Positions 24,230-36,570 of a stretch of 64,000 nt of DNA are shown piece by piece. Location of the stretch: NCBI GenBank assembly GCA_003344405.1, contig NOWV01000003.1, positions 620,001 to 684,000 of the forward strand. The letters are read 5' to 3'. This stretch comes from Trichoplax sp. H2. Lineage: Eukaryota; Placozoa; Uniplacotomia; Trichoplacea. Made by a program: the position numbers and the translations under genes. Below the pieces are notes generated by a model. It did not search any database and was not told the DNA's origin. It saw only the letters and a program-made list of their open reading frames with translations. Positions within the stretch are counted from its first letter, which is position 1; every line of letters starts with the position of its first letter.

Positions 24230-27200
24230 AAACGACGTCAATTTAGTAGATATTAAATTTACTTGTCGCCACTCACGCCTCTTCGTGGTAAATGATGTAG
24301 AGAAACTGGAAGGATAATACTATTACTGCCATAGTAATCCAATAGCACTGTAATGTAAGTTAAAAATCGAGAAAATTCCGTACTCAAGAAAGTAGTTCAA
24401 ATTTTGGTTACATTAACTGGTTCACACTCGTGTCGTTGGTGTATAGTATAGTAGTGACGTTTTCACTATAGCTTTCAACGTCCTTATGGAGCGGCCACTG
24501 TTAAAATTAAGTCACTACTATGTGACTTTCGATCGATAATGTATAATAGAAATGTATAGTAGCATTTAAAGTACAATTTTCAATCATTCGGAAAGATCGC
24601 TTCTGTCACCTTATACTATTTTGCAGTACAAGGCGCAGTATCAATCGCCCTTTATACAGTCTACTTATTTTTAATTTAAGCAACTTACGCCTAAATTAGC
24701 TATTGTAATTCATCTTTAGAAGTTGCGTTACATGCAATTATTTCGATTATATACATCTTTCATGTTGCTTTACTAGTAACGATTGATCTCATAGACGTTT
24801 AATATTTTGTGTACTGTTCTCGACCTCATTTCATTTGCTTCGACTGTAATGCAAAAACTACGTTCGCAGATTATGACAACTAGTAAGGCTCTATCGGTAA
24901 TATTTCAATACTGAAACAGCGGTGATATCGTAGAAGTGATAAAATGAAGTTATGAACTATACTTGCTGTCCATCGGTTTTGCTATACTGTACTGTTGTAT
25001 CCTTTATTACAATGGCTGCTGCAATTATGTAAAACATTCTCTAGACTGTGCTCTTTGCAGTAATGAATGAATCGTATAATGTAAGAATTACAAAAGTTGA
25101 AGGTGTGTAATTATATGGCACTGTATGTGCTACGTAGATCCTGTTAATTAAACACATTTTCTACATAATGGTACCTGTTATAGAAATTACCGCATGACTA
25201 TAATTATTGTTTTACTTGAAATTAATGACTATGTTGTACCATTATGTTGTATCAATATGTACAAGCAGAATTATAATATGATGTAATACGTATCTGTACA
25301 TGTATGTCTATTTACGGTAAAAATATATATATATGCGTATATTATGTCTATATGTACATTATGCAGTGTATGCGTACTGTATATACACGTATATACTAAT
25401 AAAACATATTGAGGCAAATAGCTGCGTTAACAATAATAGTAATTAATTAATTAAAGCAGAGCTTCAGACGGATAGCCAATAGTGCATAATAGAAATCATT
25501 ATGATCCTGCAACATTCGTGATGGTGTAATGGCATATTATACAAATAACGTGGTAGATTATGCAATACAGTGTCCCTATGAACGTGTTCTAATTGAAGAA
25601 ACTTTTGTGACGTTATACCGGCTTTGTAATATTCTAACCGCGGGAATTCGTGCTCTTACGAACTCGTATATCGTATTTCAATGTTCTCAACGACAAATTA
25701 CATGTACACTACCAGTAGTGCGATTGTTCCTGTAGGTAATACTGTACAGTATTTATTTAATGTTAGTTCGTTTCTTGAACCCTGTAATGAGCACGCAAAG
25801 TATGAACAACATAATATCTATATGTAATATACGTACAGCAACTAAAGAGTACATGTAGATGCAGAGTGATAATAAGTGTATAAAACACATTTGATTCTAG
25901 TATGCTTAACAGACTTTAAAAAGTAGATATAGTACTAGTACCAGAGGATAAGAACTGTAAAGTATATTAGAATTGTACTTATAATGATTACTGCGATAAT
26001 AATATAGATTCAAAAATTGATTTACCTGCATAACCAAAGTGAATATTTTAAAGACGAAAAGGCACGTAAATTATTATTTATCATTATATATTATTGGCAC
26101 ATTTAGAAGTCGGCATAATTTTCGTTTATCATAGCTACATTATAACGTTTATGTTATACTAATAGAAAATTACTCTTTTCTGTAATAAATCAGAAAAGTT
26201 TTAATTTCAATATGCTAGAATATTTATCATTAAATTAATTCTTTAACGAATTATTTATACCATTTTATACTAAAAAATTATTTGAAAAATTATGAGTATG
26301 CGATGAAATAAAAATGTAAATAACTGTTTTATTTCGAATCCTATTACCTGTATATTAATAAAGAGGCGTTTCACCAATAAATTTACATGATAAAGTAGAT
26401 CATACCTAATGTTCATCTTATCCAACTTACGTATTAAACTGTAGCTTATGGTAAACTAAAGTTCGTAGGGTAAGGGCATTTACCATTTCGCTCAACGCTC
26501 TCAATCATAACGATGACTTTTACTTTAATACTCCTTTATTATTAGAATAAAATATAATCTGTTGCTAATAATAGTTGTATCACCAGAGTTAGTTATCAGT
26601 ATACTCTAAATTATTGTGAGGAGATACCATATTAGCAAGGAATTTCACAAAGCTTTAGTAGATAAGTTATGGTAAATGCATTTTTACGTTTCATTTGTTC
26701 TCAATAGAGAATATTGCCCTTTCACCCCTATGAAATAATATGTCTGCATACGTGCTCAGCTGTTCACTAAATTGATGATATTTAATATGGAGTAATTTAC
26801 ATAGCAATTATTGCGAAAGATTTCTAAAATTAAACTATTACCACTTATCCAGCATTTATCATTGCTGCGATTTTTGTCTTCACTAGTCACTACATAGTAA
26901 GAAGATCAGGGAACGTTTTTGGGCTGCTGTAATTCAATCAGTTGTATGTACAATGCAGTATATGCGCTTACTACCTAGAGATAATTGATCGTAGTTCGCT
27001 TAATGGCACTGTAGCCAGACACTTCTGTGGAACGAAAAAAACCATGTTTCAGCTGGTGAATAATACCAGAGGTGTTAATATCCACATACGTAATTTACAT
27101 CTTACAGCTTATTGGCTACAAGACTTTCTTACAATACAGACAACATGTACTATAACACCTTACCGTTGTAATGGCACGGATGATTTTTAATTAAGACTTT

Positions 27201-29067
27201 GCCCTGTCAAAAAATTCGGATACAAACTATTAGACATTTGGCGAAGTGTGATCAGTCGGATCGTGTCTAACACCATCGAAGAAAACGCCGTCGAAGTGGT
27301 AAGCAAAATTCGGTCGTAGGGATTGAAATTAGATTACGTGCAGCGCAGAGAATTAATAAATGAAAGCAAAGAAATTGTAGTGGTGACAAAAAAATTCAAC
27401 CTAAGTTACAAATATACAATTGTGACAATATTAATAGCAAAGCATCAATGAAAACGCAGTAATCATAGTTGAGCGATAATTACTTGATTGTATGCGAATG
27501 TCGTCAAAAATTTAACCAATTGTCTAATAGATAGATCACCGAGAACGATTTATAATAATTATTTGACCTGGACCTTCAACCTGTTATATAATATATTCTA
27601 TGAATTGTCTTGGATGAACATAAACGCATATTATTGTTACATTACATCATACACAGTTAAGTTAAAGATAGATTAAAATTTTATACAGTATTCCATTGAT
27701 ATCTTCACTCCTGTCCGATAGCATAAATTGTAATACCATATAGCAATCGCCTAAGATTATATTATATTCGCGTGCTAAATTAAGGTATACTATAGTTTCT
27801 GATATTGCTGTATGTTTTTAGACTGTTCCATAGTTAAGAGCTAAAGGTAAAAGAGTAATCAAAATATTAGTGTATGGGTTTACTGTGAACATATTGCCAA
27901 AGGTAGCGCTGCAGTCATTTCAGAAATTGGAACCGGAAAAAATTATTAACGATCGGATAATTATAATATGACTAGAAAGCTGTTTTACTCTTTTCGACAG
28001 TTGGGATATAGATAGATCCGATGTTTGTACTGTATATGGGATGAGGCATTACTGAATTAATGAAATGACGACATACTCGTACATTCTCCAATTCTAGATT
28101 AACTTCGTATATTAATTATATACCAATATCAGTAAAGCTAAATCTAATCTCAATGACCATTTACGCCTTGATGCCATCAAATTATAGCTAATGTACAATA
28201 TTATACTTGTCTTGTTAAGCCGCTGCTTTACTTTCCAGTATATGTTATGGTTGTTTGACTGCTATACCAATCATGATACAATATGTGCTATATCAAATTC
28301 TCGAAACGGTATTAATTCGACGCTATGCTGTACTTTGTGTTCCTGTAATTTTCTTTTAGCTTATAGTAAAACTATCTATAGTAATGTCAATCCTACAGCA
28401 ATCCCATAGTATAACATAAATGTACGTGTAAGCATCTATGGAGCAACAACATATTCTCACTTGAATAACTTTATAAAATTACTTAATCTACTAATACCAT
28501 GGTATGATAATAACTATTTGATATCATCAACTTACACTAGTTTTATACGATGTTTTACGTTTGTAACTAAAGTAAAACCAGTATCATTCTATTGTTATAA
28601 TAGCCCATCATTTATGAAATTATTACTTTAATTTAAAGTCAAAATACCAATTTTAGTTGTTTCGACTGTAAATATGTGGCACAGTAATATTTTGCACGAC
28701 ATTCTAAGCAAATTGAAGCAAACAAAATTATTACAGTATATTTTTAATTATAGTGTGATAATAAATGATGCAGTGACGTAATGAAAGGCAACATGTGAAT
28801 GATGTCATTCAAACAAATGTCTGCTAGTCTGTTTCTATCGATAAGATACAAGCTGGGCCCTCATATTAAAATTATTGTTGTTCGAAGCGACGCTCCGCTT
28901 TTCGCGTACGGTAGTCATGATGTATCAGAGTACATTGCTGAACATATTGTGCCGTTTCACTTATCAATTTTCGATTTCATATTACTGTTTTTCTCTACGA
29001 TCTTCGATTTTGCCTGTTTCTCAGTTTTTCTTTCGACATTTAATGCATTATTTAACTGAAACAGGTC
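24230..29067 (+). other. Intergenic region between the two T-box genes
   Basis: Holds the 3' UTR of Tbx2/3 and the upstream region of Tbx4/5. Visible items are a TA-rich tract at about 25320-25400, one pentanucleotide copy near 25740, and a G+C-richer island at about 27240-27320. The rest is AT-rich with only short frames of the length expected by chance. An in-frame TAA at 29053 followed by ACAG just before the Tbx4/5 ATG leaves room for a spliced 5' UTR ending at 29064. Confidence 0.5.
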
Positions 29068-32000
29068 ATGAAATCTGCAAAGCGCTCGGAATCAAATTCG
29101 AATTGTTTTAAAGATGGCCACATTGATGCCCATTCTCTGACCGTAGCTTCTACCGGACCGAATTGTACAAATCTGACCACCACTACACATCGTGATCATT
29201 CTGCCATCAAACTCTCATTAGAAAGTAGAGATTTGTGGCAAAAATTCAACGAGTGTAAAACGGAAATGATTATTACCAAGCAAGGAAGGTACACAGTGCA
29301 CCGATTTTAATATACTTACAGTATATTCTTATATACTGTACAGTACTGTATTGACCGTCGTTTTGTTTACCGATTACATTATTATTAAATAATATAATTG
29401 CCGGTTTACTGTACTGTAGTATTTATCTTTTCTATGTGGTCATGTATTGCACAGTGTACCGTAATACGTCATCGAAATCTATCAGTTCAATACCTTCACA
29501 TCTCGAGTTTGGGCATTACGTTGCTGTCCTTTATAACATACTATACGTACACTAAATTAATCAATATCGTAAAATCGCTCTGCAGAGTAATACAGATGGT
29601 GAATTAGAAAAGCTTGAGCAAATTCGTACGTAGCCATTAAGTTTAACACGAAGCTGCAAAAGAGTTGACATACTGTATATAAGACAGCTTAAAACCTATT
29701 TAAGCTAATTTCTTCAATTTTCTAGTCTTTCAATTAGTTCAGGATGTAGCTTCACCATAGCGTTTCGTATAGAAAAAGTTAAAATTACCTTATGTGTATC
29801 TTTATACCCATAAAAACTTTATATTACATCACGTTCAATGATCTAACTGATGAATGCATCTTGGTGTGTCCATCTTGTGAAAATAAATAGAAACTACAAT
29901 ATATAGTATCTGCCCAAAAAGCCATGCAAATTTTATATCGTACTACATTTAGAGCTGCGAGTACTGTTTCGTGAATAAATAGTACAAAGATTTAAAATAA
30001 GATGCGATTTTATTAATTTTACAATATTGATATTGATTCTATTTCATGTATTATAACTGATACTGGACAGACGCATGTTTCCAACTATTAAAGTAAGCGT
30101 AAGTGGAATGGATACAAAAGCAAAGTATCTAGTATTAATGGACGTCATAGCTGTTGATGAAAATCGCTATAAATATCAGCACAATCAATGGACAGTCGCA
30201 GGCAAGGCAGAACCAGCTATTCCTAATCGCTATTACTTTCATCCTGACTCACCGAGCACTGGAACACAATGGATGCGTCAAGTAATTTCATTTCAAAAAT
30301 TAAAAATAACAAACAATCAAATGGATCCCTTCGGACACGTAGGATTCTTACGGAATCATTTTACTAATTTTAATTTTAAGTAATAAATAATTAATTAGAT
30401 TAAACCGACATGATTAACGTTCAATGATTACTTTATTTCTCGTTCTATAGATCATTTTAAATTCTATGCATAAATATCAACCGAGAATTCATATTATACA
30501 AGTTTGCGGTCAAGATAAATTCTCTCCTTGCGTTAGCAAGGCCAGTGTTTTCGTCTTTAGCGAGACCCAATTTATTGCCGTGACGGCTTATCAGAATTCA
30601 CAGGTAAAACAGGAATTTTACGCACGTTATTTATCAATTAAATGGTCAAAAATTTCTGTGTTAGAGAACCTAATAAATTTCCCTAATAGCGTACTCTACA
30701 TTTTATGATCGTTATACTTCCGCATATTACCGTATATCAAATATTTGCTTTAAAATTTATGTAATATTTTCGATAATACAATCAGATTACAGATTTAAAA
30801 ATTCAGTATAACCCCTTCGCCAAAGGATTTCGATGCGGTAAAACCAGTGAACGTCGCCCAAGGCGGTTAGTTAATCACAAATACTTGGATGATAACAAAT
30901 TAAAATTCTTGAAAAACAGCACAGATAGATTTATTGAAAAAAATCGTTATAATTCTTTCTAATAAAGCGTAAATATTAGTAGGCGATCACTAATACTTAT
31001 ATTAACCGAGTGCAAATGCTGTTAAACACTTATATACGCTACAATTTGATAATTTTAAAATGTATAACTGTTCACTAAAATAGTCGTAAGAAAATACCGG
31101 CATGCGCATCTGATCTTAGCAGCTATAACCCTACACCAAGCTCAAGTTCTAGTAAAGAAGATATGGAAGAGGTAAGCAACGGAGAAATGATACACCACGA
31201 ACATCACCTGCAACCGGCGCACTCTTTCCATCTTGAAAAAGAAATGACAAGCATCTTTGGGAACGGAGAAAACAGTGATAATCCCGTCTATCGTATTCCT
31301 GTGGATCACCTGCATTCATCAGGTAATATACACGTGTAGCTATATATAAATACGTACTCACGATACCGGCTGTTCTAATGAAAACGATAATCTGAAGCTA
31401 GCTTCTTAGAGAGTATGCATATCGGCCAAATTTTCGCGATTGGATATAATAGATCTAAATAGAAAACAATTGTCGTATCAAAATTTAAGAATTTTACGAT
31501 CATGCAATAAAATGTACCGTATAGAAAAAAATATACTACAGAACGCTACAGTCAAAAGATTCTTACCATTTATTATTACTCACAAACAATTGTTCACTGC
31601 TAGTAAAATTTGACTTTATAATTATTGTCGTTATCAACTATCAATTTATTTTCATTTGTTTAGATGATAGCAGCTTCATCATATCTTCCAGCGATAAGCA
31701 GCCCAAAGAAGCCAAAATAACACCTATTTGCAACAATGTAGAATTGTATGGTAGTAATAATGGATCTTATTTTTATGATAATTCACTGCCCTTAGATTAC
31801 AATACTTCGTTTCCGATTAACATTAACGGTAGCAACTTTGGAAGTTACAATGCTTCAGTAAATGATAGTAGCAGTAGTAACTGCAGCATTAATGGTAGTA
31901 ATAGTAGCTTGTGTAGTAATGGCAGCAATATGATGGCAAATATAATGACTCCACCGTGGAATGATGAGTTCAATCATGCTAGCGATCCTTCGAATACTTA

Positions 32001-32439
32001 CTGTTCATCATATGACATTAACCACGGAAATCCGGTGATATCGTGCAATCTTCAATCGCTAGGATATCAGTGTAGTAACATTGTTACCAATGTAATGCAA
32101 TCTCCTCATCAAGATATATTGTGTAACTCTCATCAAACCTCACAACTATCTCAACAAATGCAGCAACAACATGATAACAATAATTGTTCGTCAACCTATC
32201 TATTATCGGATATAAATACCCCAATTACTCAAACTGTGCATACGAACATCGCTACTATCCATGCTACCAATTACACTGATCTGATTGGCACATCCGTATC
32301 AGCTATAACTCCAACAAGTGGCACTTTACAAAGGAGAAACTGCATTCTTTCAAGTAGTACCAATAGTTCCAATAATATAATTCCTGCACAGCATCCCTTG
32401 TGCCATAATATTAATAGTAATGACATCCAATACTGGTAG
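29068..32439 (+). CDS. Tbx4/5: T-box transcription factor, Tbx4/5 class
   Basis: Nuclear DNA-binding transcription factor related to vertebrate Tbx4 and Tbx5. Exons: 29068-29288, 30071-30338, 30451-30603, 30786-30865, 31120-31322 and 31664-32439; phases all agree and give 566 aa (TBX4/TBX5 are about 520-545). The T-box starts at [19 protein letters not shown] and continues with [96 protein letters not shown] and [22 protein letters not shown] and KAEPA are the Tbx4/5 type, against KPI, DKHG and KADTE in the neighbour. The long C-terminus has no known domain; it is rich in Ser, Asn and Gln with runs such as NDSSSSN and QLSQQMQQQ, as in activation domains. An in-frame TAA at 29053 bounds the first exon. 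Confidence 0.92.
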
Positions 32440-34844
32440 ATTTATGATACTGCTTTGACATCGACTAAAATTGACGGTCATGTTGATGCTCAGATATAAG
32501 GCATAATTTAAATTTCGGCAAAAACGCAGTCCGGAAGAGTCCCGCCGAAGTGAGTTTGATGTAATTTCTTTGATATCGCTGAGGCCTTGTAAGTTTTAAA
32601 TTTAGCTAACAATTTTTACTCGTTAACTGTATGTCCGTTTACTTAATATACAGTCGATATATCTATCTACCATGTGATATTATTGCTTAGGATCATATCG
32701 CGGATTCAATTGTAAAATTGACCTAATTACTGTTAATGCCCGATTACGATAACTGTGTTATATTTAAATTAGAGTGTTAATAATTATAATATACTAATCA
32801 AAGCAAGAAGGGATATTTGTTAAAACGATATGATAACAAATATAATGCTGTAGTAGCATTAACGTAGTAGTAATATAACCTACTGTTTAGCTTTATCTTT
32901 AGTCTAGAAATTTCTTAAATTAAAGCCAAATTACGGCTAAATTTGTTTAGCCTATTGTTTACATTTTATAAATTCCATGGTTTTCATGGTGAGCAAGTCT
33001 TAATTGACTATTAATGAAGAATGAGAAAATGAAGGCTTAATTGCGTCATTTCTTACTTTCTTACTGATTGTTACGAAGTTAAGCAATGCTTTCAAAATTG
33101 TAAGATTATGCTATTATAATTATAATAGTATAATGCATATAAGTTTGTGCGTATGGAAATTAAAAGGTAATTGGAATCATATTATTAGGAGTAATTAACA
33201 TTAGTATAAACTAATTTCTAGTTGGAACGTGATTTAAAGTGGCCTCCAAATAAGTTCACCTAACAATGTTATAACGAACTAGAGTGTCAAGCGCCTGTCA
33301 TATGACTACATCCGATAACGATATCGAAATCCTAAAATTATTGCATCGACGAAATACTAAGTAGACTCCGATTATTTATGTAGTGTAACTTATTATACGG
33401 ATCTTATCAAACATAAGGAAAAAATTATAGTGTAGAATGCGACACTTAATGATATGGATGTATTGCAAATTAGTAATATGGAACTTTTTATAAAACTTTT
33501 CTAAAGCGGACAAATTGAAGATAGCGTTACGTAATGCAGTTTATACTAGATATATACTGTAGTTAAAATGAAATCTTGTTGTTATACGCTAAATGCAAAG
33601 ACTGCAAAGAATCAGCTTTCATGATGTAGAATAATTGTCTAGAGTCACTGAATTAGTTAGTCACTAGATGGTCAAATTGATAACCAACTAACACGACGAT
33701 CACGGATATATAAGCGCTTGCTAATACGATGATGACTGACTAGTGACTATGGCTACTGTGAATGCTATAATATCGGTAGGTATGGCTATACAAGCTTCTG
33801 ATCATAGAGCTCAATTAATTGGATGACAGATATGCTACACAATTTATCAGCAACAATGTCTGGCTAAATGTACGAATTGGCTGGATTGCAAACGCATAAG
33901 GAAATGATGAGTGCACATGTTCACTAAACCATAAAGGTCATATGGATGACCGTATGATACGACCAAATAGGGTCTATCTCTTGTTCGATTAGGCACAGCT
34001 GTATTATAGTTGTGATAGATTATAAAGCTCTAAATGTAAATTACTTCATAACAAACGTTCACTATTATAAGTCCTAGAAATCAGTAGTCTTCATCAAGGA
34101 AATCAAAATACTTTAATTTATTGCAGTTAAATTTCAATATTGCACCAGCGTCTATTGTTCTACTATTTTATTGAAAATTATAAACAAAACTACAGTATTA
34201 CGCTTATAACTCTACAATTATAAATTTCAGGTCATATGGTTCTCGTAATTATAAATCATTGTAACTGAAAATGGCATCGAAGTTGAGTACTATGTTCAGA
34301 AGAACTCTATGGTGATATTACTTTAGAGAATTACTCTATTTTTGCAACTCAAATTTCAAGTTTCTAAATTATATATTACGCAGTAATGTCATCTGATATT
34401 TCAATCACTGACATAATCATACTATTCTATTAGTAGTTATGGAGCTAAATAAAATCGCTCCGAAGCAAAACTTTTATATTTGGACGTAAAGAAAGTAGAT
34501 AAAATTCGTGGTAGAAGAAAATTTATTTCATTTACTGTAGGTTTTGTAGAATTAGACCGAAACAAAGATAACAATTGTAGTTAATGGTTATTACTGTTTG
34601 AAGACTCCTTAGCATAGTCTTCTAGATGATACACGTAAGAATTGCAGTGCACTAGTAACATGATTTCTTTCTAGTGGCTGAGCTATTCTAACTGTTTCAA
34701 GAATTGCAATACGTAAATATTTCTACTAAAGTTTATCGATATTAAAGCACAATGGAACGACTATTAGAGTATCATCTACCCTTCTATGGCTACTAAATTC
34801 CTTTAAATGGATATTTGCTTCTACAGAATTCTAGAAAGACTAAT
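32440..34844. other. Gene-free stretch downstream of Tbx4/5
   Basis: AT-rich DNA with no exon chain recognised on either strand. It contains the Tbx4/5 3' UTR, a small GATGACTGACTAGTGAC-type imperfect repeat near 33727-33750, and nothing else I can name. Confidence 0.5.
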
Positions 34845-36570
34845 CTAGTAATATTTATACGAGATACAATGATTATGATTGGTCAGTAGGAAAGAATTTA
34901 TTCTCTTCGATGAGTCATTTGTCCTAGGTGCTTCTATTATTAATAAGAAAAGCCGAGCAAGAACTTAGCAAATCACCAACTTCTAATTTGTTAAGTTGAA
35001 TTATCTCAGGCCTATTATAATTATAATCTAAGTTATGTTTAATACTTTAGTGTTATTATAAAACTCATCCCTAACCTATTAGTATCACTTAGGAATATCT
35101 TTTGAATGGCATCTTTGAAACACCTACAATAAAGATTTTCGAAAAAACGTACATAATAGTAAAGACGAGAGTAATAGAAGTTAAAGCCCATGCAAGCGAA
35201 AAGATGCTCAAACAGAACATTTTAGATCGATTTTCGTTAAGCCATCAACTATGAACAATTAATACTGAAATGAAATTGATTACCACACTTGTAATTGGCT
35301 TATTTACCATATAATCGATATCAAAATTTTATCTAAAAAACAACTTACTGAGCTGATTGTCATCGCGAGTCATCAAGTCAACAGTAAATTTAGAAGCTAG
35401 AGCAGAGGCAATTTCTATCAATTAAAATATAAATTCAATATTTAATATCTGCCAAATAATCTAAATCAAATAATTATACACACCCACCTTCAGTGCGAAC
35501 AAATCGTGCAGCGGCTCCTAGTATACGATATAGGAAAGTTAAGTAAGAAAGAATTTACAGAACGAGTCGTAAACTCTGTCTAACTAAAAGCAGTGAAACT
35601 TTCATTACTAATAATTTGAGAAGTACAGTATTTTGATAACAACTGAAGTACAAAGTTCGGATTATCTATAAAGTTTTAGATTCTTTATTTCAGCGTTGAC
35701 TCTACTACAAAACAAAATGCAAAATCATAACTAATAATATCTTATATCTGATAAACGTATTTCAGGCTAAAACCAATCTGACTACAAAATTGGTAACAAT
35801 ACATATATGTACACACAATATAATGATCTTAATCAGATTAGCCAACATAGATTTGTTCTATCACTCTCAACTTAGACCAAGGAATTCAAAATTAAAGGCC
35901 ATCAAACAAATTGCATAAGAAATTATTATACCTAATTTTGCTCTCAGAATCCTCTCAAACGATCGTTCAACATTTCTTTTCGACTCCAATGGTAAAAGAT
36001 TAACTATAATCACGTAATCAATTTAGTAAGGAATGTCGTTAAGATTAACGTTATCAATTTATTTAAAGTTAGCTTTGAATTTAAACTAATCAACCGCTTA
36101 AAATTTCTAAAGTTTATAAGAAGCAAATTAGTTAACGATAAAAAATTGGATTAAGCTTTTATGAATTGTATTTAAATTTCATCTATTATAGACTCGACTA
36201 CTATCTGCATGCCCTTCATTTGCTAGCTTATAATTGTTTGAGACTCAAATGATAATGGTTAATTTTTACTAAAAATAATCTAATATTATAATTCTTGAAA
36301 ATAAACTGATAATATAAATTCACTACAAGTAAAAATTCTCAAAGTTGGCTACTTCTTACTCGGTGGAAAATCTATAATAAACGTTAAACAAGAACAGCAC
36401 AATTAAGATACTGAAAACTGTCACATAATTAAGTCACAAAATTTTAAAATCGAGATAAGAGATTGAAGAATAGTTTCCACGTTAGATCTTTTCGTACCGT
36501 CAGATTGATGGGCGTCGATCAAGGTAAGAAAAAAAACGAATAAAACCAAAAGTATTGTAATTTTTGCCAT
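34845..36570 (-). CDS. Predicted secreted peptide precursor with phase-1 exons
   Basis: Not a family I recognise. Exon 1 (36498-36570) encodes MAKITILLVLFVFFLTLIDA, a strong signal peptide, then HQSD and a GTACG donor in phase 1. Further minus-strand exons with good acceptors and phase 1 at both ends are 35932-36003 (VNLLPLESKRNVERSFERIL, then RAKL), 35488-35517 (AAARFVRTE) and 35349-35396 (KFTVDLMTRDDNQL). A candidate last exon, 34845-34933, carries APRTNDSSKRINSF and ends in TAG. A possible 12-base exon at 36360-36371 (FPP) is optional. The product is about 100 aa, basic, with SKR dibasic sites, so a neuropeptide or antimicrobial-type precursor is plausible. The start exon has the same coding length (73 nt) and phase as that of the 58-64 kb precursor. 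Confident in the signal exon, less so in the last exon. Confidence 0.6.
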
